A program made the translations under genes and the position numbers. Below the pieces are notes generated by a model. The model did not search any database. It was not told where the DNA came from and saw nothing but the letters and a program-made list of their open reading frames with translations. A stretch of DNA of 26,898 nt. Source: JAJFUG01 sp964473155. GTDB lineage: Bacteria; Gemmatimonadota; Glassbacteria; GWA2-58-10. Numbering within the stretch: the first letter of the stretch is position 1; every line of letters begins with the position of its first letter. Positions 15,607 to 23,150 of the stretch are shown here, piece by piece. The stretch lies in contig CAYYNT010000066.1 in the NCBI GenBank assembly GCA_964473155.1, positions 1 through 26,898 on the forward strand. Reading direction: 5' to 3'.

Positions 15607-16193
15607 CCGAAACCTCGGGTTCGACAGATCAAAGGCGTTCAGGGTTATCGTTTCCGCGGCGGCCGCAATGGGCTGCCTTTAACGGGCTTTTCAATCAGTC
15701 TCATTTTACGGTGCGTTGTTTTATTGGATTAAATCCCCCCGGTCCCAGCTTTGGCCGGTCAGGAACTTGCATCAAGGGATTGAAAGGTCAGGATTTTCAT
15801 GTCCTTTTCCGGCTTGTGGAAAAGGACCAAAAGACGCTTTGGGGCCGTAAACTCGCACTGGCCATAGCTCTTTTTCGACCAGAGGTATGCACGCAGCCTC
15901 TGCACGCTGCCATTGTCAACGGGTGACGCTGGCGCTGAATGCCCGCCTGGCCGTGGAAGCTTTTTCAGGCTTAAGTGTGCCCGCAGCCATTACTCCGCTT
16001 TTTTAGCGTGGCTCGAACATACGGCCCCGGACGGCCCTGAGGGGGCCGCTTGACAACGAGACCCGAAAACCTGAAGCCGGAGAGCCGGAAAAGTCTGTCT
16101 TTTTCCGGGTCTTTCGGCGTAGGGTCACGGTGCACCGTGACCGTAAAGCATTTTTCGACCCTCCCAGCTATATCCTAACCGGACATTGCTGAA
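15607..16193. repeat. Gene-free region rich in hairpins and repeats
   Basis: This 587-bp region has no convincing gene. It holds a perfect 10-bp stem GTCCTTTTCC / GGAAAAGGAC with a 7-nt loop (15801-15827), CAGAGG / CCTCTG (15880-15902), CGGCCC / GGGCCG (16032-16048), CCGGAAAA / TTTTCCGG with an 8-nt loop (16085-16108) and a perfect 20-bp palindrome (16123-16142). TTTTTCGACC occurs twice in direct orientation (15871-15880, 16151-16160), each shortly after a CCGTAAA. This looks like decayed repeat material, or possibly a structured RNA; no promoter was recognised. Confidence 0.5.
16123..16142. repeat. Perfect 20-bp palindrome, GGTCACGGTG type
   Basis: Arms GGTCACGGTG and CACCGTGACC meet without a spacer, preceded by AG. 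It lies in the gene-free region 52 bp beyond the permease stop. Its form, with G-rich ends and a variable core, resembles the palindromes at 22989-23170. It lacks a T-tract, so it is not a typical terminator. Confidence 0.6.
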
Positions 16194-16988
16194 TTATACC
16201 AGTATCCTCTTTTTCAGCATCCTGAAAGACAGCGGCCAGAGAGCGGCGATCAGCCCGGCCAGCGCGGCCAGGTGCCAGAGCAGCGGGCCGGAAAAATCTC
16301 CCCGCAGCGCGGCCTGGAGCAGGGCCACCATATGGGTGAACGGCAGAGCCAGGCAGAGCGCTTTCATCCAGCCGGAAAGCTGGTCCAGCGGGAAGACCGC
16401 CCCGCTGAAATAGAACATCGGGCCGATCACGCCGGTCAGGTAGAAATTGAAGTTGTTCACCTCCCGCACCCGGCTGGTCACCAGAAAACCCATGAGCGCG
16501 AACAGCATTCCTCCGATGAAACCCAGCGGCACGGAGAGCAGCGCCCACCAGGAATGCGCCAGCCCGGCCGCGGACACCACCGCCAGCACGCACAGGCTGA
16601 AAAAGGAGCATTTCGAGGCGACCCAGAGCAGTTCACCGATCATCATCTCGTTGAACGAGACGGGGCTGCCCAGGATGCCGTCATAGATTTTCCCGTAATC
16701 CATGCGGAAGAACGTGCCGTAAGTGGTCTCGAAGCTTGCCGACCACATCGCCGTGACCCCGATCATGCCCGGAGCGAGGAAAGCCGCGTAGCTCAGCCCG
16801 TCCACCCTCCCGACATAGGCGGCCATGCCCACGCCCAGGGCCAGAAGGAACATCACCGGCTCCAACAGCGGCGGCATGGCATTGGCCCAGAGGAACTTGA
16901 AATAGACGCGCTGATGACGCCGCCAGACCGCCAGCACGCGCCGCCAGGAGGGTTGCGGCTGCGGCAGTTTGAAAACCGTCTCAGCCAT
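16194..16988 (-). CDS. ABC-2 type exporter permease (NodJ-like)
   Basis: This 264-residue inner-membrane protein has about six hydrophobic segments and the ABC-2 layout: cytoplasmic N-terminus (FKLPQPQPSWRRVLAVWRRHQRVYFKFLWAN), then PLLEPVMFLLALGVGMAAYV, FLAPGMIGVTAMWSASFETTYGTFFRM, and a late FYLTGVIGPMFYFSGAVFPLDQL segment. This is typical of NodJ/drug-export permeases. The ATG follows an AAGGGGG stretch and lies inside the end of the ATPase gene (8-bp overlap), so the two are coupled. The exported substrate is unknown; polysaccharide, lipid or drug are all known for the family. Confidence 0.9.
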   Translation of the reverse strand: MAETVFKLPQPQPSWRRVLAVWRRHQRVYFKFLWANAMPPLLEPVMFLLALGVGMAAYVGRVDGLSYAAFLAPGMIGVTAMWSASFETTYGTFFRMDYGKIYDGILGSPVSFNEMMIGELLWVASKCSFFSLCVLAVVSAAGLAHSWWALLSVPLGFIGGMLFALMGFLVTSRVREVNNFNFYLTGVIGPMFYFSGAVFPLDQLSGWMKALCLALPFTHMVALLQAALRGDFSGPLLWHLAALAGLIAALWPLSFRMLKKRILV

Positions 16989-17913
16989 CCAGCCCCCTTC
17001 CGGTCAGCTTCAAGTAAAGATCTTCCAGGTTGGCGCGCCGCACCAGACGGCGCTCGGCGCGGGTCAGGTCCAGCGTGGCGTACGCGCTTTCCTCGTCAGC
17101 CATGAAAAACACCCGGTCGCCGTAAATCTCGCGCTCCAGGGGCGATTCCTCCCAGCCCTCGGCCAGGCAGCGGCGCTCAACCTCCAGGACCAGCGGGGGA
17201 AGGAAACGGCGCACCAGGTCATCCGGACGCCCCTCCTGAATCACGCGGCCGCGGTCCATTATCACCAGGCGGTCGCAGAGGCGGGCGGCCTCATCCATGT
17301 AATGTGTGCTCAGGACAATTGTCACGCCCGTGGCGATCAGCTCGCGCAGAAGGCCCCATATCTCGTGCCGGGCCTGGGGGTCGAGGCCGGTGGACGGCTC
17401 ATCGAGAATGACCAGCCGCGGGCGGTGCACCAGGGCGCGGATGATTGTCAGGCGGCGGCGCTGTCCTCCGGAAAGCTCGCGGATGTTGCTTTTGTCGCGT
17501 CCGCTCAGGCCGGTGAACTCCAGCAGTTCATCCAGCCGCTCGCGCAGGGCGCGCCCGCGTATCCCGTAGTAAGCGCCGTACACGTCGAGGTTCTCGCGCA
17601 CGGTCAGGTCCATGTCCAGGTTGTCGGTCTGCGGCACCACCCCGATCACCTGGCGCACGCGCGCGCCGTCGCGCGCCGGGTCCAGTCCGAAAACAGTCAG
17701 GCTGCCGCCGTCGCGCGGGCTGAAATCGTACAGCATACGCATGGTGGAGGTCTTGCCCGCCCCGTTGGGACCCAGCAGCCCGAGACATTCCCCCGCAAGA
17801 ACCTCCAGGTCGATCCCGTCCACCGCGGTCACCGCGCCGAACCGCTTGGTCAGGCCGCGGGCCACGATCACCGGTGAGGAGGGCCGGGATTCAACATCCT
17901 GGTTCGAAGCCAT
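16981..17913 (-). CDS. ABC exporter ATPase (NodI/DrrA-like)
   Basis: This 310-residue ATPase has Walker A GPNGAGKT (48-55), Q-loop VVPQ (Q95), signature LSGGQ (147-151), Walker B LVILDEP (167-173), a GLDPQAR segment and the switch histidine in LSTHYMDEA. The C-terminal 80 residues form the extra region common in NodI/DrrA-type exporters. It overlaps the permease gene by 8 bp. The ATG at 17913 has no ribosome site at normal spacing, and the predicted promoter would start transcription only about 8 nt upstream, so the message may be nearly leaderless. Confidence 0.93.
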   Translation of the reverse strand: MASNQDVESRPSSPVIVARGLTKRFGAVTAVDGIDLEVLAGECLGLLGPNGAGKTSTMRMLYDFSPRDGGSLTVFGLDPARDGARVRQVIGVVPQTDNLDMDLTVRENLDVYGAYYGIRGRALRERLDELLEFTGLSGRDKSNIRELSGGQRRRLTIIRALVHRPRLVILDEPSTGLDPQARHEIWGLLRELIATGVTIVLSTHYMDEAARLCDRLVIMDRGRVIQEGRPDDLVRRFLPPLVLEVERRCLAEGWEESPLEREIYGDRVFFMADEESAYATLDLTRAERRLVRRANLEDLYLKLTGRGLDG

Positions 17914-17927
17914 ATGACTGTCAGTAT

Positions 17928-17956
17928 CCTATAAGCTTATTGTCACATTATGACAA
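17928..17956 (-). promoter_or_regulatory. Sigma70-like promoter of the ABC exporter operon
   Basis: On the minus strand TTGTCA (17956-17951), a 17-bp spacer and TATAGG (17933-17928) fit a sigma70 promoter (5/6 and 4/6 to consensus). The predicted start near 17921 leaves a very short leader before the ATG at 17913. The -35 hexamer is one arm of the dyad at 17940-17956. Confidence 0.5.
17940..17956. promoter_or_regulatory. TTGTCA-N5-TGACAA dyad, candidate repressor operator
   Basis: A perfect inverted repeat with 6-bp arms and a 5-bp spacer overlaps the -35 of the exporter promoter. It is itself framed by two AAGCTT sites (17933-17938 and 17959-17964), which lengthens the symmetry. This position suggests repression of the exporter; no adjacent TetR, MarR or GntR gene is present in the window. 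Confidence 0.5.
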
Positions 17957-17995
17957 GCAAGCTTTTGAAATATTTCCTTTTTCGGTCAACCGTCC

Positions 17996-19072
17996 CTATT
18001 GCAGCATTCCACGCGCCGCCACTTCCCAGGCCTCAACCACCTCGCCGCCGCGCACCCCGTACAGGGTGTGGTGCATGTTCACCGTGGTGCAGACATGGTT
18101 GGGGATTACATCCACCAGATCGCCAGGGCGCGGGCGGGAAGCGCTGTCTCCGGGCAGAAGGTAGCCGTGTTCCTCGTTCATTTTCTCGCACAGGATGTCC
18201 GGGGCCTGTACCAGCCGTCCGAATCCCTTGCCGGACAGGCGCGCGGCGTCCGAGAAAGTCTTGCTCCCCCCGTCGATTATAATCCTCCCCGGCACCGAGG
18301 TGCTGACCACGCGGCAGCGCACCCGCAGGGCGCAGTCCTCCCAGCCCACCGCGCCCGTGTCCACGGTGTTGCAGTCGTTGAAGATATAGGTGCCGGGACG
18401 GATCTCGGTCAGGGCCGCGATCTCGTGCGAATGGTTCCAGGTCGGCGTGCTCCCGCCGGAGATGACTTCCATCCGCACTCCGGCTTTGAGGAAAGCTTCC
18501 CTGGCCGTTTCCACCCGCCCGTTAAGCTGGCTGATATTGTCCGTGTCCGCTTTCCTGATATGTCCGGGATATATCATCATCCCGATCACCGGCATGCCGC
18601 AGCCGGCAATCCGCGCCACCTCGTCGGCCAGGCTGCCGTCCGGCGGAAGGCCGCAGCGCCCGGAGCCGACATCCACCTCCACCAGCAGGCGGACTTTGCC
18701 GCGCTCCGCTCCCAAAGCCTTCGACATCGCCTCGACATGGGAGTAGCTGTCCGTGGCCAGGCTTACGCGGGCCAGACCGGCCAGCTCGCGCAGACGTTCC
18801 CATTTTTGTGCGCCCCAGACCGGGTAGGCCAGAAGGATATCGTTCAGCCCGGCGCGGGCCATCACCAGGGCCTCGGTCACCTTGGCCGAGGTGATCCCCG
18901 CCGCGCCCAGGCTCACCTGCATGCGCGCCAGGGCCGGGACCTTGTGGGTTTTTATGTGCGGCCGCAGGGCCAGGCCGTGGTTCCGGGCGTATAAGGCCAT
19001 GCGGATCAGGTTGCGCTCCATCACCTCCAGGTCGATCCAGGCGGCGGGAGTATCGAGATCATCCAGATGCAT
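17996..19072 (-). CDS. D-threonine aldolase / D-serine dehydratase-like PLP enzyme
   Basis: This 358-residue enzyme has the fold III alanine-racemase-like barrel followed by the C-terminal metal domain of the DSD1/D-threonine aldolase family. The PLP lysine is K41 in RPHIKTHK. The metal ligands are H326 and C328 in IPNHVC, with the family ending HHTLYGVRGGEVVEAWEVAARG. ISGGSTPTW and RPGTYIFND are phosphate-binding and barrel motifs. The ATG follows AAGGAG by 6 nt. Members cleave D-threonine or other D-3-hydroxy amino acids, or dehydrate D-serine; the exact substrate cannot be read here. It lies 82 bp upstream of the exporter genes on the same strand, but the exporter has its own promoter. Confidence 0.88.
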   Translation of the reverse strand: MHLDDLDTPAAWIDLEVMERNLIRMALYARNHGLALRPHIKTHKVPALARMQVSLGAAGITSAKVTEALVMARAGLNDILLAYPVWGAQKWERLRELAGLARVSLATDSYSHVEAMSKALGAERGKVRLLVEVDVGSGRCGLPPDGSLADEVARIAGCGMPVIGMMIYPGHIRKADTDNISQLNGRVETAREAFLKAGVRMEVISGGSTPTWNHSHEIAALTEIRPGTYIFNDCNTVDTGAVGWEDCALRVRCRVVSTSVPGRIIIDGGSKTFSDAARLSGKGFGRLVQAPDILCEKMNEEHGYLLPGDSASRPRPGDLVDVIPNHVCTTVNMHHTLYGVRGGEVVEAWEVAARGMLQ

Positions 19073-19250
19073 TGCAGTCTCCTTTCGGTTCTCCCTGCCC
19101 CCGTCCGCCGGAGGCAGGGATGAACCAAGCTAAGACCCGGCGCGCGGTTTGTCAATCCAGGCCTGTCTTGAAATAAGCCGGGGGAGAAATTATGTTGAAG
19201 TGCGAGAGAAGAGTAAGCCACTTTATAAGAAAAATGTTTAAGGAGCGGCA

Positions 19251-20021
19251 ATGTCCATAACCCAGGACATCGGCGGGATACTGGAAAGCTGGGAATACGA
19301 CCCGGAGCGCAATTACAGGCGGATAGTGGGGGATGACGGCCGGGAGAAAATCCAGATACGGGTGGACAACGCCGCATTCCAGGGCATACTGCAGATGGAG
19401 CTTGACGGACGGCCGGATGGCCGGAAGCCGTTCGGGTTCGATTTCGCCCTCGACTATTACCGTCAGGCTCAGAGACGTTACTGCACCGCACACGGCAGCG
19501 ACCTGGGATTCAGCCTCGACCCGGATGCCTGCGCCCAGCTTTTCGATGAAAGCCTGAGGGTTTACAACCGCTATGTTTTCCTCCTTCAGCTTCAGGATTT
19601 CTCCCGCGTGATCCGCGACACGGAGCGCAACATGCAGCTTTTCCGCTTCGTCCACAGTTACGCCGCACGCGAGGCAGACCGGAACAACCTGGAGCGCTGG
19701 TGGCCCTATATCCTGAGAGTCCATGGCACGGCCCGCGCCATGCAGGCCATGGAAGAGGACAGGGAACTCGAGCAGGCGCTCAGGATAATCGCCGAGACGA
19801 GGCGCAAGATCAACGACCTGGAGCCGCTCGATGTCGAGGAGTTCCATGTCGAGCGTGAGCGCTCCCTGAAAGCCCTCCGGGAGCTTGAGGAATCGATTCT
19901 GGCCAACCGGCCCGCCACGGATAAAAACCGTCTGGAGAAAGAGCTTACCCGCGCCGTGGCCGAGGAGCGCTTCGAGGAAGCGGCCCGGCTGCGCGACCGT
20001 TTGCGCTCGCTGGGAAATTGA
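19251..20021 (+). CDS. UVR (UvrB/UvrC) motif-containing protein of unknown function
   Basis: This 256-residue soluble, highly charged protein starts at an ATG with AGGAG 6 nt upstream. The last 31 residues form a UVR motif (RLEKELTRAVAEERFEEAARLRDRLRSL), the helical hairpin used by UvrB and UvrC to contact each other and also found in McsA and Clp-related proteins. The rest is mainly helical (residues 100-220) with an aromatic N-terminal region (ILESWEYDPERNYRRIVGDDG). No nuclease, helicase or zinc motif is seen, so it is not UvrB, UvrC or McsA. A partner-binding or adaptor role is inferred. It stands alone between divergent and downstream units. Confidence 0.85.
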   Translation: MSITQDIGGILESWEYDPERNYRRIVGDDGREKIQIRVDNAAFQGILQMELDGRPDGRKPFGFDFALDYYRQAQRRYCTAHGSDLGFSLDPDACAQLFDESLRVYNRYVFLLQLQDFSRVIRDTERNMQLFRFVHSYAAREADRNNLERWWPYILRVHGTARAMQAMEEDRELEQALRIIAETRRKINDLEPLDVEEFHVERERSLKALRELEESILANRPATDKNRLEKELTRAVAEERFEEAARLRDRLRSLGN

Positions 20022-20069
20022 CTGCACCGGAACCAGTGTTGTAACGTTTTTTTCTTTCCTTATGGTTTG

Positions 20070-20094
20070 AATTTTGTATTTTGCAGATGCGTCC
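20070..20094 (+). promoter_or_regulatory. Promoter-like motif shared by two lipoprotein genes (copy 1)
   Basis: AATTTTGTATTTTGCAG followed by a CGTC block lies 100 bp upstream of the first lipoprotein start. Nearly the same string (AATTTTGGTATTTTGCAG, then CGTC) lies upstream of the second. The TATTTTG core resembles the TAnnTTTG -7 element known from Bacteroidetes promoters, one base short. A matching -33 TTG is not clear here. It also closely follows a T-run (20046-20053) that may help end the preceding gene. Confidence 0.4.
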
Positions 20095-20193
20095 AAATTG
20101 TTGCGGGAACTAAAGTCTTTTGCCGATGTATATATATAGCGGTGAACAGTCTCCCCCCTCGTGCGAGACTACACTTTTTCGATGGAGCGAGCC

Positions 20194-22059
20194 ATGATGC
20201 CAAGAAGGTTTTTCCCGGCGCCGGGTTTCGGCCTGGCTGCATTATTGATGGCGATGGCTTTCGTCACCGGCTGCGCGTCCCAGGCCAGGAGCACGGCGGT
20301 CAGGACCGAAAGCCGCCCAGCCCAGACAGTCGAGGAGTACAAGGCCGATGAGTTCGTGGGCGTGCCGATCGTGGGCGACTACGATGAGGACCGCAACCTG
20401 GATTTCATCCTCGAAGTGACGGACAAGGACCGCACTTTCAAGATCAAGGTCCACGAGGAATACGGCGAGACAAACGGCGAAGTTCTGGACAAGATCCGCG
20501 ACCGGATAAACAATGCCGTGGACACCGACCGCATACGTGTAATCGGCTATTACAACTCCGAGTACAAGGGTCCGGAGAAGGAATACGGCTTCATGGACCT
20601 CAAGACCATCGTGTTCTATGATGAGAAGAGCGGGTACGAGGAGGCCTATTTCACTGACGACAAAGGCTCGCGTTTCTACGATGAGGGCGACGTGACCATA
20701 GTCTACGCTCCGGGACACCATTACCGCAACGTTTATTACCCGCGCTACTGTTCCCCCTGGTGGGACAACGACGGGGACGGAATCCCGAATGCCTACGATC
20801 CGTGGCCGAATTTCTACGATGTCTGGTATGACTACAACCTGAACGGTTTCCCGGACTGGTACGACCCTTACTACTGCAGCGTCTACCCATACTGGAGCCA
20901 CTGGGACATGGGTTTCTGGGTTTCGTACAACTGGTACAGCCCGTCTTACTTCCGGTCATACCGTCATCATCCCAGGCTTTACTATGATGATTATAACACC
21001 TACAGCCGTCTTTATGACCACCGTCTGGAGGGACGCGACGGGCGGGCATACAGACTGAATCCACGCACCAACGATTACTCGAAGGACCTGGACCCCAAGA
21101 GGCAATGGCGCGACGAGCAGGTTCATGGCGGGGGGCGTGACGTTGTGCGCGGTGACGCGGCGACGCTGGGTGGAGAAGCTGACCGGTATGAGCGCCTGGC
21201 CGCGGACCGCCGCCGTCTGGCCCCGGTGAACACGACCGGCCGCGCCGGAGGCAGCGAGGTCGCCTCCCGTGTTACATCTTCCTCGAACGGCGGTGCGGAT
21301 GACCGGACGTTCACGCGCAACCGCAGCCTGCGGACGGACTCGAACAGCGGTTACACCGGACGCAACCGCACGGCTGACCGCAGCTACACCACGCCCGAGC
21401 TGACCAAGACTAAAGCGTCCGAGGGTGTATCCGGTACGGAGACCCGTCAGACTCCAGGCGGAGGCCGTGAGCGGGATTACACCACTTCCCGGGGCTCCAG
21501 CGGTTCGGACAACCGGGTTTACAGCCCCTCGACCCGTGAACGCACCGTGGGAGGCGAGTCCGCCGGCACGAGCGCCTCGGGCGCTAACCGCACCACGCGC
21601 GCGGCCGGCCGCGAGCGTACCTCCGGACGCACCACCGCGCCGTCGGACTACAGCACCCCAACTTCATCGGCCGGCACGCGCAACGCCACCGAGAACCGTT
21701 ACCGCGGCTCCTATGTGACCAGCCGCAGCCGCGGCGGGTACACCACCCCGAGCAGCGCCGGCGGTTCGTCTTCCGGAAGCAGTGGCGGTGGGTACAGCGC
21801 CCCGAGCCGTGAGCGCTCCTCGAGCGGAGGCAGCTATACGCCATCTTCGGGTGGAAGCCGCGGCGGGAGCTATACGCCGTCCTCAGGTGGAAGCCGCGGC
21901 GGCAGTGCGCCCGCGGTCTCACGCCCGTCCTCTTCCAGCGGAGGCTCGCGGACAGCACCGGCTGCTTCGCAACCCTCCGGCGGAGGCTCGCGCAGCCGTG
22001 ACAGCGGCTCCTCATCCTCCGGCTCCTCCTCGCGTGGCGGCGACAGAACCAGGCGGTAG
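20194..22059 (+). CDS. Large lipoprotein with aromatic Asp-rich core and Arg/Ser/Gly-rich tail
   Basis: This 621-residue protein has a lipoprotein signal (MMPRRFFPAPGFGLAALLMA, lipobox VTGC, C27). Residues 45-175 form a mixed alpha/beta domain (EEYKADEFVGVPIVGDYDEDRNLDF in part). Residues 185-230 resemble thrombospondin type 3 calcium repeats (DNDGDGIPNAYDPWPNFYD, DYNLNGFPDWYD) and lead into a segment very rich in Tyr, Trp and His. From about residue 300 to the end it is low complexity, rich in Arg, Ser, Thr and Gly, with a 12-residue repeat, likely disordered. The frame opens at a GTG at 20161; I choose the ATG at 20194 because GGAG lies 6 nt upstream and the signal follows. No family is recognised; a cell-envelope structural or matrix role is a guess. 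Confidence 0.85.
   Translation: MMPRRFFPAPGFGLAALLMAMAFVTGCASQARSTAVRTESRPAQTVEEYKADEFVGVPIVGDYDEDRNLDFILEVTDKDRTFKIKVHEEYGETNGEVLDKIRDRINNAVDTDRIRVIGYYNSEYKGPEKEYGFMDLKTIVFYDEKSGYEEAYFTDDKGSRFYDEGDVTIVYAPGHHYRNVYYPRYCSPWWDNDGDGIPNAYDPWPNFYDVWYDYNLNGFPDWYDPYYCSVYPYWSHWDMGFWVSYNWYSPSYFRSYRHHPRLYYDDYNTYSRLYDHRLEGRDGRAYRLNPRTNDYSKDLDPKRQWRDEQVHGGGRDVVRGDAATLGGEADRYERLAADRRRLAPVNTTGRAGGSEVASRVTSSSNGGADDRTFTRNRSLRTDSNSGYTGRNRTADRSYTTPELTKTKASEGVSGTETRQTPGGGRERDYTTSRGSSGSDNRVYSPSTRERTVGGESAGTSASGANRTTRAAGRERTSGRTTAPSDYSTPTSSAGTRNATENRYRGSYVTSRSRGGYTTPSSAGGSSSGSSGGGYSAPSRERSSSGGSYTPSSGGSRGGSYTPSSGGSRGGSAPAVSRPSSSSGGSRTAPAASQPSGGGSRSRDSGSSSSGSSSRGGDRTRR
21826..21897 (+). repeat. Two tandem 36-bp units inside the lipoprotein tail
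   Basis: Positions 21826-21861 and 21862-21897 are near-identical 36-bp units encoding GGSYTPSSGGSR twice. Differences are mostly at third codon positions, so the protein repeat is conserved rather than freshly copied. Confidence 0.8.
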
Positions 22060-22091
22060 GCAGGGCGTTGCGGTGTTAGTTGATGCGATCA

Positions 22092-22125
22092 GCCGGTGGA
22101 GAAAGCCCTTATGCTCTCCACCGGC
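22092..22125 (+). terminator. Hairpin downstream of the large lipoprotein gene
   Basis: A perfect 11-bp stem, GCCGGTGGAGA / TCTCCACCGGC, with a 12-nt loop lies 32 bp after the stop. The following sequence is only moderately T-rich, so termination efficiency is uncertain; it could instead stabilise the 3-prime end. Confidence 0.55.
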
Positions 22126-22138
22126 CTTGAAGTGTGGT

Positions 22139-22163
22139 AATTTTGGTATTTTGCAGTTCGTCA
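22139..22163 (+). promoter_or_regulatory. Promoter-like motif shared by two lipoprotein genes (copy 2)
   Basis: AATTTTGGTATTTTGCAG followed by TTCGTC lies 64 bp upstream of the second lipoprotein start and just after the hairpin of the previous gene. A TTG at 22127-22129 stands 17 bp upstream of TATTTTG. The match to the copy at 20070 is about 20 of 24 positions, with small gaps. Confidence 0.45.
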
Positions 22164-22226
22164 GGTCCGGCTCAAGAGATTAATTACTCGGCAATGCAAC
22201 AAATATACTTCAGAACGAGGTTACAG

Positions 22227-22844
22227 ATGAAAAGATTCGCCCTGCCCGTGCTTTTTTCAGCCCTTTTTATCGCAATGATCCTTGTGCTGGCCTGCGGCAA
22301 GGACAAGGAAAAGGAAGTCGCGGTCTACTACCTTTACACCGATGTTTACGGCAACGCCGAGTTCGAGACGGACAACGATTATCCGCCGCCCACGAACCTG
22401 GACAACGCGGATGACGGTCTTATCGTTGTCACCCTGCATTTCGCCGAGGCGTACCTGGGCGGAGCGGCCGGCGGCGGGTTCGACAAGGACGCCATCTTTG
22501 GTTACTGCATCACCGAGGACACCGAGGGCGATGCCCCCAATTATTATTTCCCGTTCGTACCGCGCGGGCCATACTGGGCCAGCGCCGAGCTGACAGTCAA
22601 CGACACATGCTATTTTGTCAAGACGGCGCAATTCTATCATTCCGGGGACACGGCCAATACACGCATCGACATGCGTCCGGTGCTCCTGGGCGTGGACAAG
22701 GGCTGCTTCGATGTCATCCTGAGCTCGGTTCCCTCCGAGCCGGTTGAGTATGTGCAGTCCGGGCCGCGTTTGTGGCTGAACAAGAAGGCGTACGATATGT
22801 TCTACAAAGAGGGGCAAGGCTCCGGCGAGTTGTTGAATCCGTAA
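22227..22844 (+). CDS. Lipoprotein of unknown function
   Basis: This 205-residue protein has a lipoprotein signal (MKRFALPVLFSALFIAMILV, lipobox VLAC, C23). A mainly beta domain follows, with an acidic proline segment (TDNDYPPPTNLDNADDG) and many aromatic residues. The ATG at 22227 is preceded by GAGG with a 6-nt spacer; the frame opens upstream at 22134, but those residues lack any signal. No family is recognised. It has its own promoter-like motif, shared with the larger lipoprotein before it, and ends in a strong terminator. Envelope location is well supported and function is not. Confidence 0.82.
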   Translation: MKRFALPVLFSALFIAMILVLACGKDKEKEVAVYYLYTDVYGNAEFETDNDYPPPTNLDNADDGLIVVTLHFAEAYLGGAAGGGFDKDAIFGYCITEDTEGDAPNYYFPFVPRGPYWASAELTVNDTCYFVKTAQFYHSGDTANTRIDMRPVLLGVDKGCFDVILSSVPSEPVEYVQSGPRLWLNKKAYDMFYKEGQGSGELLNP

Positions 22845-22886
22845 GGATTGGACGGGGAAAAAGCAGGGGATTATACGAGTGTTCAT

Positions 22887-22918
22887 AAAAAGGGGACTAT
22901 CCAAAGAGTCCCCTTTTT
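22887..22918. terminator. Strong bidirectional intrinsic terminator
   Basis: A perfect 12-bp stem, AAAAAGGGGACT / AGTCCCCTTTTT, with an 8-nt loop lies 42 bp after the lipoprotein stop. The T-run on one side and A-run on the other allow termination on both strands. The stem-loop strongly resembles that at 26841-26866. Confidence 0.8.
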
Positions 22919-22946
22919 CTTTGACTTGTCTTTAATCGAAAGAATT

Positions 22947-22966
22947 CCTCGCAGTTTGCTGCGGGG
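22947..22966. repeat. Palindrome CCTCGCAG-TTTG-CTGCGGGG
   Basis: An 8-bp stem with one T-G pair and a 4-nt loop. A more decayed copy of the same type (CCTCGC...GCGGAG) lies at 23019-23036. Both lie in the gene-free stretch 22845-23197 between the lipoprotein terminator and the end of maf. Confidence 0.5.
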
Positions 22967-22988
22967 TGAAGCCTCCCAAATCCAGCGC

Positions 22989-23013
22989 AGGGGCGGGTTT
23001 CAAACCCGCCCCT
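22989..23013. repeat. Perfect 25-bp palindrome, GGGTTT core type
   Basis: Arms AGGGGCGGGTTT and AAACCCGCCCCT flank one central C. The outer AGGGGC/GCCCCT ends are the same as in the palindrome at 23074-23099, while the core differs. Confidence 0.75.
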
Positions 23014-23073
23014 TGATACCTCGCTGCTTGACGCGGAGTAGTTCATTAACTGATTGCAATACCTAAAATTACA

Positions 23074-23099
23074 CAGGGGCACGGCATGCCGTGCCCCTG
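23074..23099. repeat. Perfect 26-bp palindrome, ACGGCATGCCGT core type
   Basis: Arms CAGGGGCACGGCA and TGCCGTGCCCCTG join directly. The outer AGGGGC/GCCCCT ends match those of the element at 22989. It has no T-tract, so terminator function is unlikely. Confidence 0.75.
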
Positions 23100-23150
23100 C
23101 ACCAAAGACTTTTTGAAAGTTCCGCTTCTCATACTTCCGGGACCGTGTAC

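Noticed and set aside
15711..15926. Small plus-strand frame of 71 codons in the repeat-rich spacer
   Set aside because: It starts with GTG, has no ribosome site, overlaps hairpins and shows no known motif.
16194..17913. Nodulation factor exporter (nodIJ) as a specific assignment
   Set aside because: Similarity is at the level of the ABC-2 exporter family; there are no nod genes nearby, so substrate is left open.
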